From positions 1 to 7,781 of the forward strand of contig JAJRSN010000247.1 of assembly GCA_024278715.1 (NCBI GenBank): DNA of 7,781 nt. Reading direction: 5' to 3'. The DNA is from Calditrichota bacterium. GTDB taxonomy: Bacteria; Calditrichota; Calditrichia; Calditrichales; Calditrichaceae. This document shows positions 1 to 7,057 of this stretch, piece by piece. Each line of letters opens with the position of its first letter. Position 1 is the first letter of the stretch. The translations under genes were made by a program, and so were the position numbers. The notes below the pieces were generated by a model. That model was not told the DNA's origin. It searched no databases and worked only from the letters and a program-made list of their open reading frames with translations.

Positions 1-3000
1 GTCCGGCTGAATCTTTGATGGGCGAAATGGTTAAAGAAACGTCGATCTTTTCGCCGTCTTTTTTAATACGCGTGGTTTCGTAATGTTCTACTTTTTGACC
101 CTTCTTAACCCTGTGCAGAATGCGCTCCAGTTCGTGTTGGCAGTCGGGCGGAATAATTAACGATATGTGTTTGCCGAGCACTTCATCTGAAGAATACCCG
201 TAGAGTTTCTCCGCGCTCTTGTTCCATGAGGTTACGATCCCGCTTAGAGTTTTACCGATAATGGCGTCTTCCGAAGATTCAACGATTAAAGCCAGACGAT
301 TGACTGTTTCTTCAATCCTTTTGCGTTCGATGATTTCCCAAAAGCTGTTCATAAATATGGCAAGATGCCGGACATCGTCGCCGTCATAATTTCTTAAATC
401 ATTTCCCACGCCGGCAATCGCCACAACCCGACCGTTTTTTATGATCGGAATGCACAAATGTTGATTTAAAACAAACCGGCTTTTCGGGAAAAGATCTTTG
501 ATTTGCTGTTCGTTGTTATTAATAACGGGTTTTTGCTGATGAACGCACTTTGTCCATGATTCAAATTCGGTAATTAATATCGGCGCCGGTTCGGAGGGTA
601 AATCATTCCCCAATTTAACGGTTGACCAGTGGTGCAATTGAATACTCTGTTGATCGGGATTTAATAAGTGGAAGTATCCCGCCTGACTCTCGGTTAATTT
701 AACGGCTTCCTCAATCCCGAATTCTATTAATTCGGATTCGTAGATATCTTTCATTTGACTGAGCTTAAACAAAGATTCCAGTCTTTGCTCTTCCAAAATC
801 AACTGTATTTCCGCCTGCCGTCGGTCATAGGCTTCAAAGGAAAGAGATATAATTTCGGAAATCGCTCTTGCAAAATTCTTTTCATCGATTTCCCAGTGCC
901 GCGCCTTGCCGATATGCTCAATGCAAACAATACCTTTCAAGCCACCTTCCACTCTTATGGGTATGTCCAGCATGGAAGTAATACCCAGAGGCTTTAAATA
1001 TGTCTCGCTAAATTCTTTGGTTCTGACGTCCTGCAAAGCGTCGTCTGCGTCGATCAGATGATCCTGCAGAATTTCCTTAAAATAGGCGGGAAAATCCTTT
1101 GCCGCTAAAATTTGGTTTTTTGAGTGATGATTTTTCTTCTTTTCAAACAAATCAAAACATTGTATTTTACTGAACGATTCATCGAAAATCCAGACGCTCA
1201 CTCTTTCAACTTCAAGCGCGGCGGCGCAGGCTTGATTAATTTTGCCCAGAGCCGCGGTTAAATTTCCGCTCATTAAAATTTTATTTGAAGATAATTCCGA
1301 TAAAATTTCATTTTGTCTTTGCAGCCTTTTGTCCCGTTTATGTAATTCAAGTTCTATCTTCTTCCGTTCGGCTATTTCATTTTCTAATTGTTGTGTGCGC
1401 TCCTTAACCAATTCTTCAAGATTTGTTTTGTGCAGGGTTAATTCGTTTTGTATTTTTTTAAGTTCGGTTATGTCGATCGCGGAAACAATGATTCCCGACA
1501 ACGATTTTTCGTGTCCGGGCAAAACGCTTATTTTAAGCGAAATGGTTTTTATTTCTCCTTTGAACGTTTTGGTGGACGTAATGCAGGAAAATTCGGTTTT
1601 ACCTTCATTTAAAGCGAGAAAAATCCGCTTTACCGTGTCGAAGGTTTCGGGGGTTAAAATATTATAAAAATTTTGAATAAAGTCGGCGGCGTCCGCGGCT
1701 TGCCAAAAGGCTACCGTGGCTTTGTTTACATTTTTAAAGGATAAATAAGAATGCGCTTTTTGCAGAGCTTCCGCTTTCCCGTCGAAATATTCTTTTAATT
1801 CGTCTGTACTTTGGAGCTTTAGGTCGTCAATAAATTTTTTGACCCGGGAATAGTCAAGTTCGATGAGCGGAATGGAAGAATTCTCGAACAGACTGCGAAA
1901 CAGGGCTTCGTTCTTTTTTAAAGATTGTTCTGTCTTTCTCTGAGCCGTGATGTCGCGAATAATGGCGGAGATAAACAGGTTGTCGTTGATTGTAATAAAG
2001 CTCAGCCCGACGGTGCATGGGAATTCCGAGCCGTCTTTGCGCATGGCGCACAATTCGAAATCGATTTTCATGGGTCGGGTTTTGGGATCGGAAATATAAG
2101 CCGCACAATGGGTTTCGTGAACCTGACGAAATCGTTCCGGAATCAAAATTCTCAGAGGTTGATCTATTAGCTCGTCTCTAAAATATCCGAAAAGATTTTC
2201 GATCTGCTCGTTTACCATCACAATATTTCCGTCTTCATTCACCACAATAATTCCGTCGAAGATGGTGTCCATTAAATTTCGTATTTTGGCTTCCGTTTCC
2301 TGAAGTAAAGTCGAAGCTTTGGTGTGCTTCAGAACTTCGTTTTCCAACTGAAGAATTGTGCTTCTTAATTTAGCTGTTCGTTCCTGAACCAGTAACTCCA
2401 ATTGCCGGCGGTATTCTTTCTGCTCTTTTTCTTTCCGGAATTGTAAAGTGGCGTCTTCTCCGGTGCATAAAATTCCGGTAATCTCTCCGGTTCCGTCGCG
2501 CAGAGGCGTGAAGGTCCATTTGATTTCTCTTTTTTCATCGGATTTTGTCAGAACGGCGTATTCTAGCCGGGTAACCGGATCGGCGGTTCCCTTTACGATT
2601 TTCTCAAAGCGCTCTTTAAGTTCGTTCCGAATATCGCGCGGGATAAACTTGTCAAACCAGTTTTTGCCGATAATTTCACTTTTGGAATACTCTAATAATT
2701 CGCAGCCGTGGTTATTGACAAGAGAAACTTTAAACCCGGAATCGAGACAGACAATGAGCAGCGGAGCGGTATCGAAGTAGGTTTGAAAAATTTCGTTTTT
2801 TTTTCTTAACTCCTGTTCCGCCGAAATACGCTGGGTGATGTCGTCAATTACAGAATAAACGTAAGAAGGTTTTTTACTGCCCGGCTGAATAAGGGGAAAT
2901 GAACACACGTTAAGCCAGCGATATTTTTCCGTTTGCGTGGGACGAATGCCTATCACGACATCGCGCACGGGTTTTCCGGTTTTAAGGACGGCTAAAACAG

Positions 3001-3280
3001 GATTGTCTTCGGCGGGAAAGCTGTTTTCGTGAAGATTAATCATATCCAGTCCCGGATGGATCAGCGGCTTGTCCCGGATTGTTTCGAGAGGCAACCCGAA
3101 GATTTCCTGAACGGCGGGATTGGCTGAAATAACCTTTCCCGAGTCGTCAAACAGAAAAAAACCTTGCGATGAAGATTCAAACATACTGCGGTAAATTATT
3201 TCGTGCGGTTCTGTGGTATTTATTAAGGAGGGATTCTTATTCTTAGGGATATTGCGTTTCGTTTGCCGCCGGTTTTTCAT
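1..3280 (-). CDS. Multi-sensor PAS/GAF signalling protein, probably histidine kinase (C-terminus outside window)
   Basis: Continuous reading frame of 1093 complete codons from ATG at 3280, with no stop before the window edge; an in-frame TGA lies two codons upstream, which fixes this as the first possible ATG. The ribosome site is weak (GGTGA just upstream). No signal peptide or membrane segment is seen, so the protein is probably cytoplasmic. Approximate domain order: PAS1 30-155 (ends VIDDITQR), PAS2 162-280, coiled coil 282-334 (LVQERTAKL), PAS3 335-455 (DGIIVVNEDG to IIRDITAQRK), PAS4 455-610 (divergent, contains VKKFIDDLK and NVNKATVAFW), coiled coil 609-655 (LVKERTQQLENEIAERKK), GAF1 661-825, GAF2 833-985 (KPVINN, CIPIIKNGRVVAIAGVGN) and PAS5 987 to the edge (SSEDAIIGKTLSG, WNKSAEKLYGYS). 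Proteins of this build normally end in a histidine kinase, but diguanylate cyclase or phosphatase outputs also occur and none is visible here. The ligands are unknown. It is likely transcribed separately from the upstream operon because a 347-base gap precedes it. Confidence 0.93.
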   Translation of the reverse strand, partial: MKNRRQTKRNIPKNKNPSLINTTEPHEIIYRSMFESSSQGFFLFDDSGKVISANPAVQEIFGLPLETIRDKPLIHPGLDMINLHENSFPAEDNPVLAVLKTGKPVRDVVIGIRPTQTEKYRWLNVCSFPLIQPGSKKPSYVYSVIDDITQRISAEQELRKKNEIFQTYFDTAPLLIVCLDSGFKVSLVNNHGCELLEYSKSEIIGKNWFDKFIPRDIRNELKERFEKIVKGTADPVTRLEYAVLTKSDEKREIKWTFTPLRDGTGEITGILCTGEDATLQFRKEKEQKEYRRQLELLVQERTAKLRSTILQLENEVLKHTKASTLLQETEAKIRNLMDTIFDGIIVVNEDGNIVMVNEQIENLFGYFRDELIDQPLRILIPERFRQVHETHCAAYISDPKTRPMKIDFELCAMRKDGSEFPCTVGLSFITINDNLFISAIIRDITAQRKTEQSLKKNEALFRSLFENSSIPLIELDYSRVKKFIDDLKLQSTDELKEYFDGKAEALQKAHSYLSFKNVNKATVAFWQAADAADFIQNFYNILTPETFDTVKRIFLALNEGKTEFSCITSTKTFKGEIKTISLKISVLPGHEKSLSGIIVSAIDITELKKIQNELTLHKTNLEELVKERTQQLENEIAERKKIELELHKRDKRLQRQNEILSELSSNKILMSGNLTAALGKINQACAAALEVERVSVWIFDESFSKIQCFDLFEKKKNHHSKNQILAAKDFPAYFKEILQDHLIDADDALQDVRTKEFSETYLKPLGITSMLDIPIRVEGGLKGIVCIEHIGKARHWEIDEKNFARAISEIISLSFEAYDRRQAEIQLILEEQRLESLFKLSQMKDIYESELIEFGIEEAVKLTESQAGYFHLLNPDQQSIQLHHWSTVKLGNDLPSEPAPILITEFESWTKCVHQQKPVINNNEQQIKDLFPKSRFVLNQHLCIPIIKNGRVVAIAGVGNDLRNYDGDDVRHLAIFMNSFWEIIERKRIEETVNRLALIVESSEDAIIGKTLSGIVTSWNKSAEKLYGYSSDEVLGKHISLIIPPDCQHELERILHRVKKGQKVEHYETTRIKKDGEKIDVSLTISPIKDSAG
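2796..2804 (-). other. Nine-A run in coding strand between PAS1 and PAS2
   Basis: Codons 159-162 of the PAS/GAF gene read AGA AAA AAA AAC, so the coding strand carries nine consecutive A residues. They end in the in-frame heptamer A AAA AAC, which has the X XXY YYZ form of slippery frameshift sites. The run lies exactly in the linker between two sensor domains. A -1 shift here would reach a TAA about 20 codons later and leave essentially PAS1 alone. Whether slippage occurs is unknown; AT-rich lysine/asparagine linkers can produce such runs by chance. Confidence 0.4.
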
Positions 3281-3351
3281 TTTTCACCACACTCATAATT
3301 TATTAAAAAAAGTAGTATCGCATTATTTTTTTGAAAACACCGTTTTAATCC

Positions 3352-3382
3352 ATTTTATTTCGTAATATTGATCGTTTGTGAA
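3352..3382 (-). promoter_or_regulatory. Candidate sigma-70-type promoter for the PAS/GAF gene
   Basis: On the minus strand TTCACA (3382-3377, five of six matches to TTGACA) is followed after 17 bases by AATAAA (3359-3354), or after 19 bases by TAAAAT (3357-3352). This would give a leader of roughly 65 bases before the ATG at 3280. The region is very AT-rich, so chance matches are expected, and an FCB-type housekeeping promoter may look different. Confidence 0.25.
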
Positions 3383-3517
3383 TTATTTCGGGTTATCAGA
3401 ATTATCGGACATTTCTTTCCCTGTTGTTGTTGCAGTATAAAGACTGAATGTATTTTGAATTGATATAATGATCGACAAAATACCGTTAAACTTTAAAAAG
3501 GGGGAGGCTTTGCGTTA

Positions 3518-3670
3518 GTGGATTTGCGAAAGGATTTGAAATCCGTGAGAAAAAGAATCCGGCATGAGGTGTTGCAAGTTAAAAATCTTTCCCGAAAAGG
3601 GAATTTAAGGAAAAGCCGATTAAATTTTTATTTTATCCGAAAATTCATGCCCGCCAATAATTGCCAATAA
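3518..3670 (+). CDS. Doubtful small plus-strand ORF, 50 residues, basic
   Basis: A GTG codon at 3518 opens a 50-codon frame ending at TAA 3668-3670, giving a strongly basic peptide that starts VDLRKDLKSVRKRIRHEV. In its favour: a strong purine-rich ribosome site (GGGGGAGG, 3500-3507) ten bases before the GTG, a TATAAT hexamer at 3464-3469, and its position mostly in an otherwise empty gap. Against it: no good -35 hexamer, a non-ATG start, no recognised family, and its last 43 bases run antisense into the 3' end of the outer-membrane protein gene. The same purines also fit the GG-N10-GC spacing of a sigma-54 promoter. It could be a gene remnant or chance. Confidence 0.15.
   Translation: MDLRKDLKSVRKRIRHEVLQVKNLSRKGNLRKSRLNFYFIRKFMPANNCQ
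3581..3603 (-). terminator. Weak intrinsic terminator candidate after the envelope operon
   Basis: On the minus strand, 24 bases past the stop codon of the outer-membrane protein gene, TTCCC (3603-3599), a five-base loop TTTTC and GGGAA (3593-3589) can form a 5-bp hairpin. It is followed by AGA and then TTTTT (3585-3581). Position and order suit rho-independent termination of the operon. The stem is short and three non-U bases separate it from the U run, so it would be weak. Confidence 0.35.
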
Positions 3671-4662
3671 CTCCATTCAAAATCGCCTTTAATCAATACT
3701 TCCTGTTCATAGCCGAGTTTTAAATAGAATTCGCGGTTTTTTGATATATCACGCCCTAATTTAAAATAGACACGATTCTGATGGTCTGCCGGAGCGTAGA
3801 GAAGCTCGGGATCGTTTGCTTTAAATTTGGGCTGACGTTTGGTGATGTAAGTAAAAAATAGCAACGACCAATCGGGTGTCAGCCATTTGCCGATCAGAAT
3901 TTTAAATTGGTGTTCGATGTTTGTCTTGTTGTAAAATTCGGAGCGGTGGTAAATCAGATAATAACTCGAGTTGAAAATGATTGTTTTAATAGCGCTCATC
4001 TTAAAAAAAAGCCCCACGCGGTAACCGCTGTTGCTTTTGGTTATCGATTGAAACCGCGGCTGGATTTTGAACCGTTCGGCGTAGGTTCCGGTTTGATAAA
4101 GCATGTTATTATGCCGGATGCTGATACCCTGTTGTAAAATGAGAGCGTTCAGGCTCTGCTGGGAAAAGTCATCGGAATCACGGTACCAGTAACCCACCTG
4201 AAGGTCCCAGAATAGTTTTGGTTTTACCGGGCGAAGAACCTCGATAGTCAGGTTGCCGCTTTGCCAGTTGAAAGTCTGCTCGTCAAGACGGTAGAAAAAA
4301 TAGCGGGCTTGAAATTGCATCGTATAGAACCATTGTCTGAATTGATTGTTAAAACGGATGCTTCCGCGCAAACGCTGGCTGGAAGATTTTATCGAAAAGT
4401 CGAACAGCTCCGGTTGGTAAAACAGTTTCCAGTTAAAGGAAGAGCGACGCCAGCGGTAGGTTTGCTCGGCGTTTAATCTGGAACGCCAGATTATTTTAAC
4501 GGATTCTCCCTTAAAGCTGCCAATGCCGCTTTCGGATTGAATTTTAAATTTGCCTGTTTGTCCGGCAATGAGCTGTTGAAAAACGAGCATCAGAATAATC
4601 AGTGCGGCAAATTGTTTTCTCCGCGCGAGGGAAGGCAGCCTTATGTTAAACCGTTCAATCAT
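3628..4662 (-). CDS. Predicted outer-membrane beta-barrel protein of unknown function
   Basis: A 344-residue protein not recognised as a named family. The N-terminus has a basic stretch (residues 1-16, RR at 14-15) followed by a hydrophobic segment at about 18-33 (FAALIILMLVFQQLIA), consistent with a Sec signal peptide cut near residue 34. The rest is almost entirely short amphipathic strands with alternating polar and aromatic residues, for example FRQWFYTMQFQARYFFYRL, FWDLQVGYWYRDSDD, TIIFNSSYYLIYHR and EFYLKLGYEQEV. They are separated by charged turns and finish with WQLLAGMNFRIK. No cysteine and no plug domain is seen; the size suits roughly a 12- to 16-strand barrel. The protein does not end in the usual terminal aromatic residue (it ends FRIK), a mild departure for a Bam substrate. 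The start lies 15 bases after the coiled-coil gene with no strong ribosome site, suggesting translation coupled to that gene. It is probably co-transcribed with the two-component system, so it may be its target or part of the sensed structure. Confidence 0.85.
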   Translation of the reverse strand: MIERFNIRLPSLARRKQFAALIILMLVFQQLIAGQTGKFKIQSESGIGSFKGESVKIIWRSRLNAEQTYRWRRSSFNWKLFYQPELFDFSIKSSSQRLRGSIRFNNQFRQWFYTMQFQARYFFYRLDEQTFNWQSGNLTIEVLRPVKPKLFWDLQVGYWYRDSDDFSQQSLNALILQQGISIRHNNMLYQTGTYAERFKIQPRFQSITKSNSGYRVGLFFKMSAIKTIIFNSSYYLIYHRSEFYNKTNIEHQFKILIGKWLTPDWSLLFFTYITKRQPKFKANDPELLYAPADHQNRVYFKLGRDISKNREFYLKLGYEQEVLIKGDFEWSYWQLLAGMNFRIK

Positions 4663-4677
4663 ACATGCTGCGCTTGT

Positions 4678-5607
4678 TCATTGATTCAGTTTTTCGAGTA
4701 AGTAGGCGCGGTAAGCGGATAAAATTTTGCCGGTCGCGTCGATTTTTGTGAGCACCGAGTCCAGCTTTGAGGCGTCTCCGGCTACTAAGCTCTGATTAAT
4801 AAAGCTGTTAAAATCGGGTAAATCGGTTAAAAGTTGTTCGATTGCAGTCGCCGAGTTTAAGGCTCGGGAACCCGAGGATTCGGTTGAAAAATCGGCCATA
4901 CCGGTTGCTCCTCTTTTGAGCGGAAGTGAAGTGTACAACTGATTATCGCTCACTTCATCCATAAAAGAGACGGCTTTTTCCTGCAGCCGTTTCATATTGA
5001 TAAGCTCTTGTTTTTTGAGATTTAGATTCATTAGCGTTGTGTCCACCTCGTTGATGGCGTTGCGGATGTAATCTTTTATGATGGCGCGTTTCAGAGAATC
5101 TTTGGTCGTACGCAGGTTAATAGCGAAAAGTTTACGCGGATCAAAAGAAAATTGCTTGAGCGCCGGGGAAACTGCAATGCGCTTTTGCGTTAACATTTTT
5201 AATTTTCGGGTGATTTGTTCTCTTTTTTGCTCGTCTTTTTCGGTTGACAAAACCCGATTTAAAGAATCGATTTGACGGGAGTAGAGTTTAAATAATTTCT
5301 TATTAACGGATTCTATTTTTTTGTTCAGAGCCTTAATTTGCGTTTGAGAGGCGACGACGTTTTTGGAGATCGACAAAGATTTTGCCTGAAGATCGCTGAT
5401 ATCGTTTTTTGAGGCGTTTTGTTCGCTTAAAGAATCGATTAGCGCCAGAATTGTGTTTAGCTCGCGATTCAATGAATCAAGATTTGTTTTTTCCAGGAGA
5501 ATTTGTTTTTGATAACGATTTTGTTGTTGTTCCAGGGCGTTAATCGCGGAGGACTGAGCGAAAATTAATAAAGGGAACAATAACAGGCTTAAAATAATTC
5601 TGTTCAT
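4678..5607 (-). CDS. Secreted, mostly helical coiled-coil protein of unknown function
   Basis: A 309-residue protein with a clear signal peptide: MNR, a hydrophobic core at residues 4-16, and likely cleavage after FA at 17. No lipobox cysteine is present, and no cysteine at all. Residues 23-150 and about 160-215 are rich in Leu, Lys, Gln, Glu and Ser with heptad-like spacing, predicting long coiled coils. A short DSL motif recurs (LDSLNREL, IDSLSEQ, IDSLNRVL, KDSLKRA and, as a variant, LDSVLTK). A Ser/Thr/Gly-rich linker (about 230-250) leads to a small helical C-terminal part with LPDFNSFINQSL. No LytM, OmpA-like or enzymatic motif is visible. The start codon overlaps the stop of the response regulator gene (ATGA), so its translation is tightly coupled to that of the regulator. 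With the following beta-barrel gene it may form a periplasm/outer-membrane unit; that is inference. Confidence 0.88.
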   Translation of the reverse strand: MNRIILSLLLFPLLIFAQSSAINALEQQQNRYQKQILLEKTNLDSLNRELNTILALIDSLSEQNASKNDISDLQAKSLSISKNVVASQTQIKALNKKIESVNKKLFKLYSRQIDSLNRVLSTEKDEQKREQITRKLKMLTQKRIAVSPALKQFSFDPRKLFAINLRTTKDSLKRAIIKDYIRNAINEVDTTLMNLNLKKQELINMKRLQEKAVSFMDEVSDNQLYTSLPLKRGATGMADFSTESSGSRALNSATAIEQLLTDLPDFNSFINQSLVAGDASKLDSVLTKIDATGKILSAYRAYLLEKLNQ

Positions 5608-6965
5608 TTGAGCAATCCGAATTTTTCCAACTTGTAATAAAGGGCGCTGGTTCGAATGCCCAAAAGTCTGGCGGCGCGGTTTTTTACACCGTCGGCTTTT
5701 TTTAAAGCCTGAATGATTAAACTCTTTTCAAAATTGTACAAGGCTTTGTCCAGCGGCAAACCTTCCCAGTCGTTGTGATGCGCGCCGACGCCTCCCAATT
5801 GAGCGGCGATTAATTCCACGGGAATGATTTCTTCTTTTGAAATGATGTGCAACCGCTCGATTAAATTTTCCAATTCACGGATGTTCCCGGGCCACGAATA
5901 CAGCTTTAACAGATTCAAACCCCGCTCGTCAACCCGTTTTTGCAGCCCGCGTTTTTGATTTAGTTTTTTCAGGAAATGGTTCACTAACAGCTCGATGTCT
6001 TCTTTTCGCTGCCTGAGAGGAGGTATTTTGATAGGAATGACGCTTAGCCGATAATAAAGGTCTTCTCTGAATTCCCCGCGGGCGATCAGTTGTTCCGGAT
6101 TTTTATTGGTGGCGGCAATAATGCGCACATCCACTTTAATAGTCGTTTCACCGCCCACGCGCTCGAATTCGTGTTCCTGCAAAACACGCAGCAGTTTAAT
6201 TTGCATGGCGGGCGAGATGTCGCCGATTTCGTCAAGGAATAACGTTCCGCCGTCGGCTAATTCGAACCGACCCTTGCGCCGGCGGATGGCGCCGCTGAAT
6301 GCGCCTTTTTCGTGTCCGAACAATTCGCTTTCCAGAAGATTGTCGTTTAACGCTCCGCAATTCACGCGAATAAAAGGCATGGATTTTCTGGGACTTTTTT
6401 CATGAATGGCTCTTGCCACAAGCTCTTTTCCCGTTCCGCTTTCGCCTTCTATTAAAACCGAGCTGTCTTCGACGGCAACGGTTTCGATAAGTCGAAATAT
6501 CTCCCGCATTTCTTCCGAACGCCCCACCATCGACTGATATTGGTAAGAAAGTTCCTGTTGCAGGTATTCGTTCTGTGCCCGCAATACTTCTATTTGACGC
6601 TGCTGGGTAATTTTTTGGGCGATTTTTTCCACCCGCAGAACAAGTTCTTCTTTGGGGAAGGGCTTGGTTAAAAAATCCGCCGCTCCCAATTTCATCGCTT
6701 TAACGGCGTCTTCAATAGTCCCGTAAGCGGATATGAGCAGCGCCTCGATATCGGGTTGAATTTGCCGGCTTTTTTCCAATACTTCCAAACCGTTAAGCGG
6801 CGCCATGCGTAAGTCGGTGATTAAAATTTCGGCGGTATTGCTTTGCAGATATTTAAGAGCTTCGGGACCGTCGGCAAAATCAAAAACCGCGTAACCCGCC
6901 CGCCGCAGGGTTTCGGTTAATCCCAAACGCATAGTGTCGTTATCTTCGACCACGATTACTTTCAT
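5604..6965 (-). CDS. NtrC-family sigma-54-dependent response regulator
   Basis: A 453-residue protein of full NtrC-family length and order. The receiver (1-115) has the acidic pair E7/D8, the probable phosphorylated D51 (ITDLRMAPLNG), S79 and K101 (TKPF). A helical linker covers about 115-145. The AAA+ domain (146-385) has Walker A GESGTGKE (174-181), the sigma-54 contact loop GAFSGA (221-226), Walker B TLFLDEIGD (D245/E246), the sensor I region IIAATNKN, the arginine-finger segment REDLYYRLSV and sensor II WPGNIREL. A Fis-type helix-turn-helix lies at about 408-453 (NRAARLLGI, ALYYKLEKFGL). It should bind upstream of sigma-54 promoters and remodel the polymerase when phosphorylated by the kinase encoded just upstream. 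The contact loop has Ser in place of the usual Thr of GAFTGA, a conservative change. The start is supported by GGAAAG six bases upstream. The specific family member (AtoC, ZraR, HydG and others) cannot be told from the sequence, so no symbol is given. Confidence 0.97.
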   Translation of the reverse strand: MKVIVVEDNDTMRLGLTETLRRAGYAVFDFADGPEALKYLQSNTAEILITDLRMAPLNGLEVLEKSRQIQPDIEALLISAYGTIEDAVKAMKLGAADFLTKPFPKEELVLRVEKIAQKITQQRQIEVLRAQNEYLQQELSYQYQSMVGRSEEMREIFRLIETVAVEDSSVLIEGESGTGKELVARAIHEKSPRKSMPFIRVNCGALNDNLLESELFGHEKGAFSGAIRRRKGRFELADGGTLFLDEIGDISPAMQIKLLRVLQEHEFERVGGETTIKVDVRIIAATNKNPEQLIARGEFREDLYYRLSVIPIKIPPLRQRKEDIELLVNHFLKKLNQKRGLQKRVDERGLNLLKLYSWPGNIRELENLIERLHIISKEEIIPVELIAAQLGGVGAHHNDWEGLPLDKALYNFEKSLIIQALKKADGVKNRAARLLGIRTSALYYKLEKFGLLK

Positions 6966-6971
6966 GCCGTG

Positions 6972-6977
6972 CTTTCC
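6972..6977 (-). promoter_or_regulatory. Ribosome binding site of the response regulator gene
   Basis: GGAAAG on the minus strand lies six bases before the ATG at 6965 and supports that start. The receiver domain also begins at once with MKVIVVED, as expected for a complete N-terminus. Confidence 0.6.
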
Positions 6978-6995
6978 GCTTTTTTAATGTTTGTT

Positions 6996-7013
6996 ACATT
7001 TACAGAAAAATGT
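6996..7013. repeat. Inverted repeat in the kinase-regulator spacer
   Basis: ACATTT (6996-7001) and AAATGT (7008-7013) form a perfect 6-base inverted repeat with a six-base loop in the short gap between the histidine kinase and regulator genes. The 8-base palindrome GTTGCAAC (7012-7019) overlaps its right edge. No T run follows on the minus strand, so a strong terminator is unlikely. It could be a weak RNA hairpin that tunes expression of the two genes, or an operator. Chance is possible in AT-rich sequence. Confidence 0.3.
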
Positions 7014-7057
7014 TGCAACGCTTCGCCTCTCCCGCTTCGGCAAAATAAAAGATTTGT

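Larger units (their letters stand above)
3281..3627. other. Intergenic region, 347 bases
   Basis: AT-rich spacer between the stop of the outer-membrane protein gene and the start of the PAS/GAF gene, both on the minus strand. It holds a weak terminator candidate near its right end, a candidate promoter for the PAS/GAF gene and a doubtful plus-strand ORF, each listed separately. It also contains a perfect 6-base inverted repeat GGATTT-G-AAATCC at 3532-3544, and the first arm is repeated directly 12 bases earlier (GGATTTG at 3520-3526 and 3532-3538). This could be a protein-binding site or chance. No structured RNA was recognised. Confidence 0.6.

Noticed and set aside
755..997. Plus-strand ORFs opposite the PAS/GAF gene (755-997, 1242-1667, 1925-2170, 2448-2780) and a minus-strand one in another frame (1854-2108)
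   Set aside because: They are shadows of the long minus-strand frame, which translates without a stop into clear PAS and GAF domains; none of the shadows resembles a protein family.
3243..3296. A 17-codon minus-strand frame from ATG at 3296 overlapping the PAS/GAF start
   Set aside because: It is out of frame with the PAS/GAF gene and stops after MSVVKNEKPAANETQYP. A leader peptide is possible, but there is no ribosome site and nothing else supports it.
7014..7028. Sigma-54-like element between the kinase and regulator genes (GGCGAAGCGTTGC on the minus strand)
   Set aside because: The distance between GG and GC is nine bases instead of the required ten, and the -24 element lacks the TGGCAC pattern.
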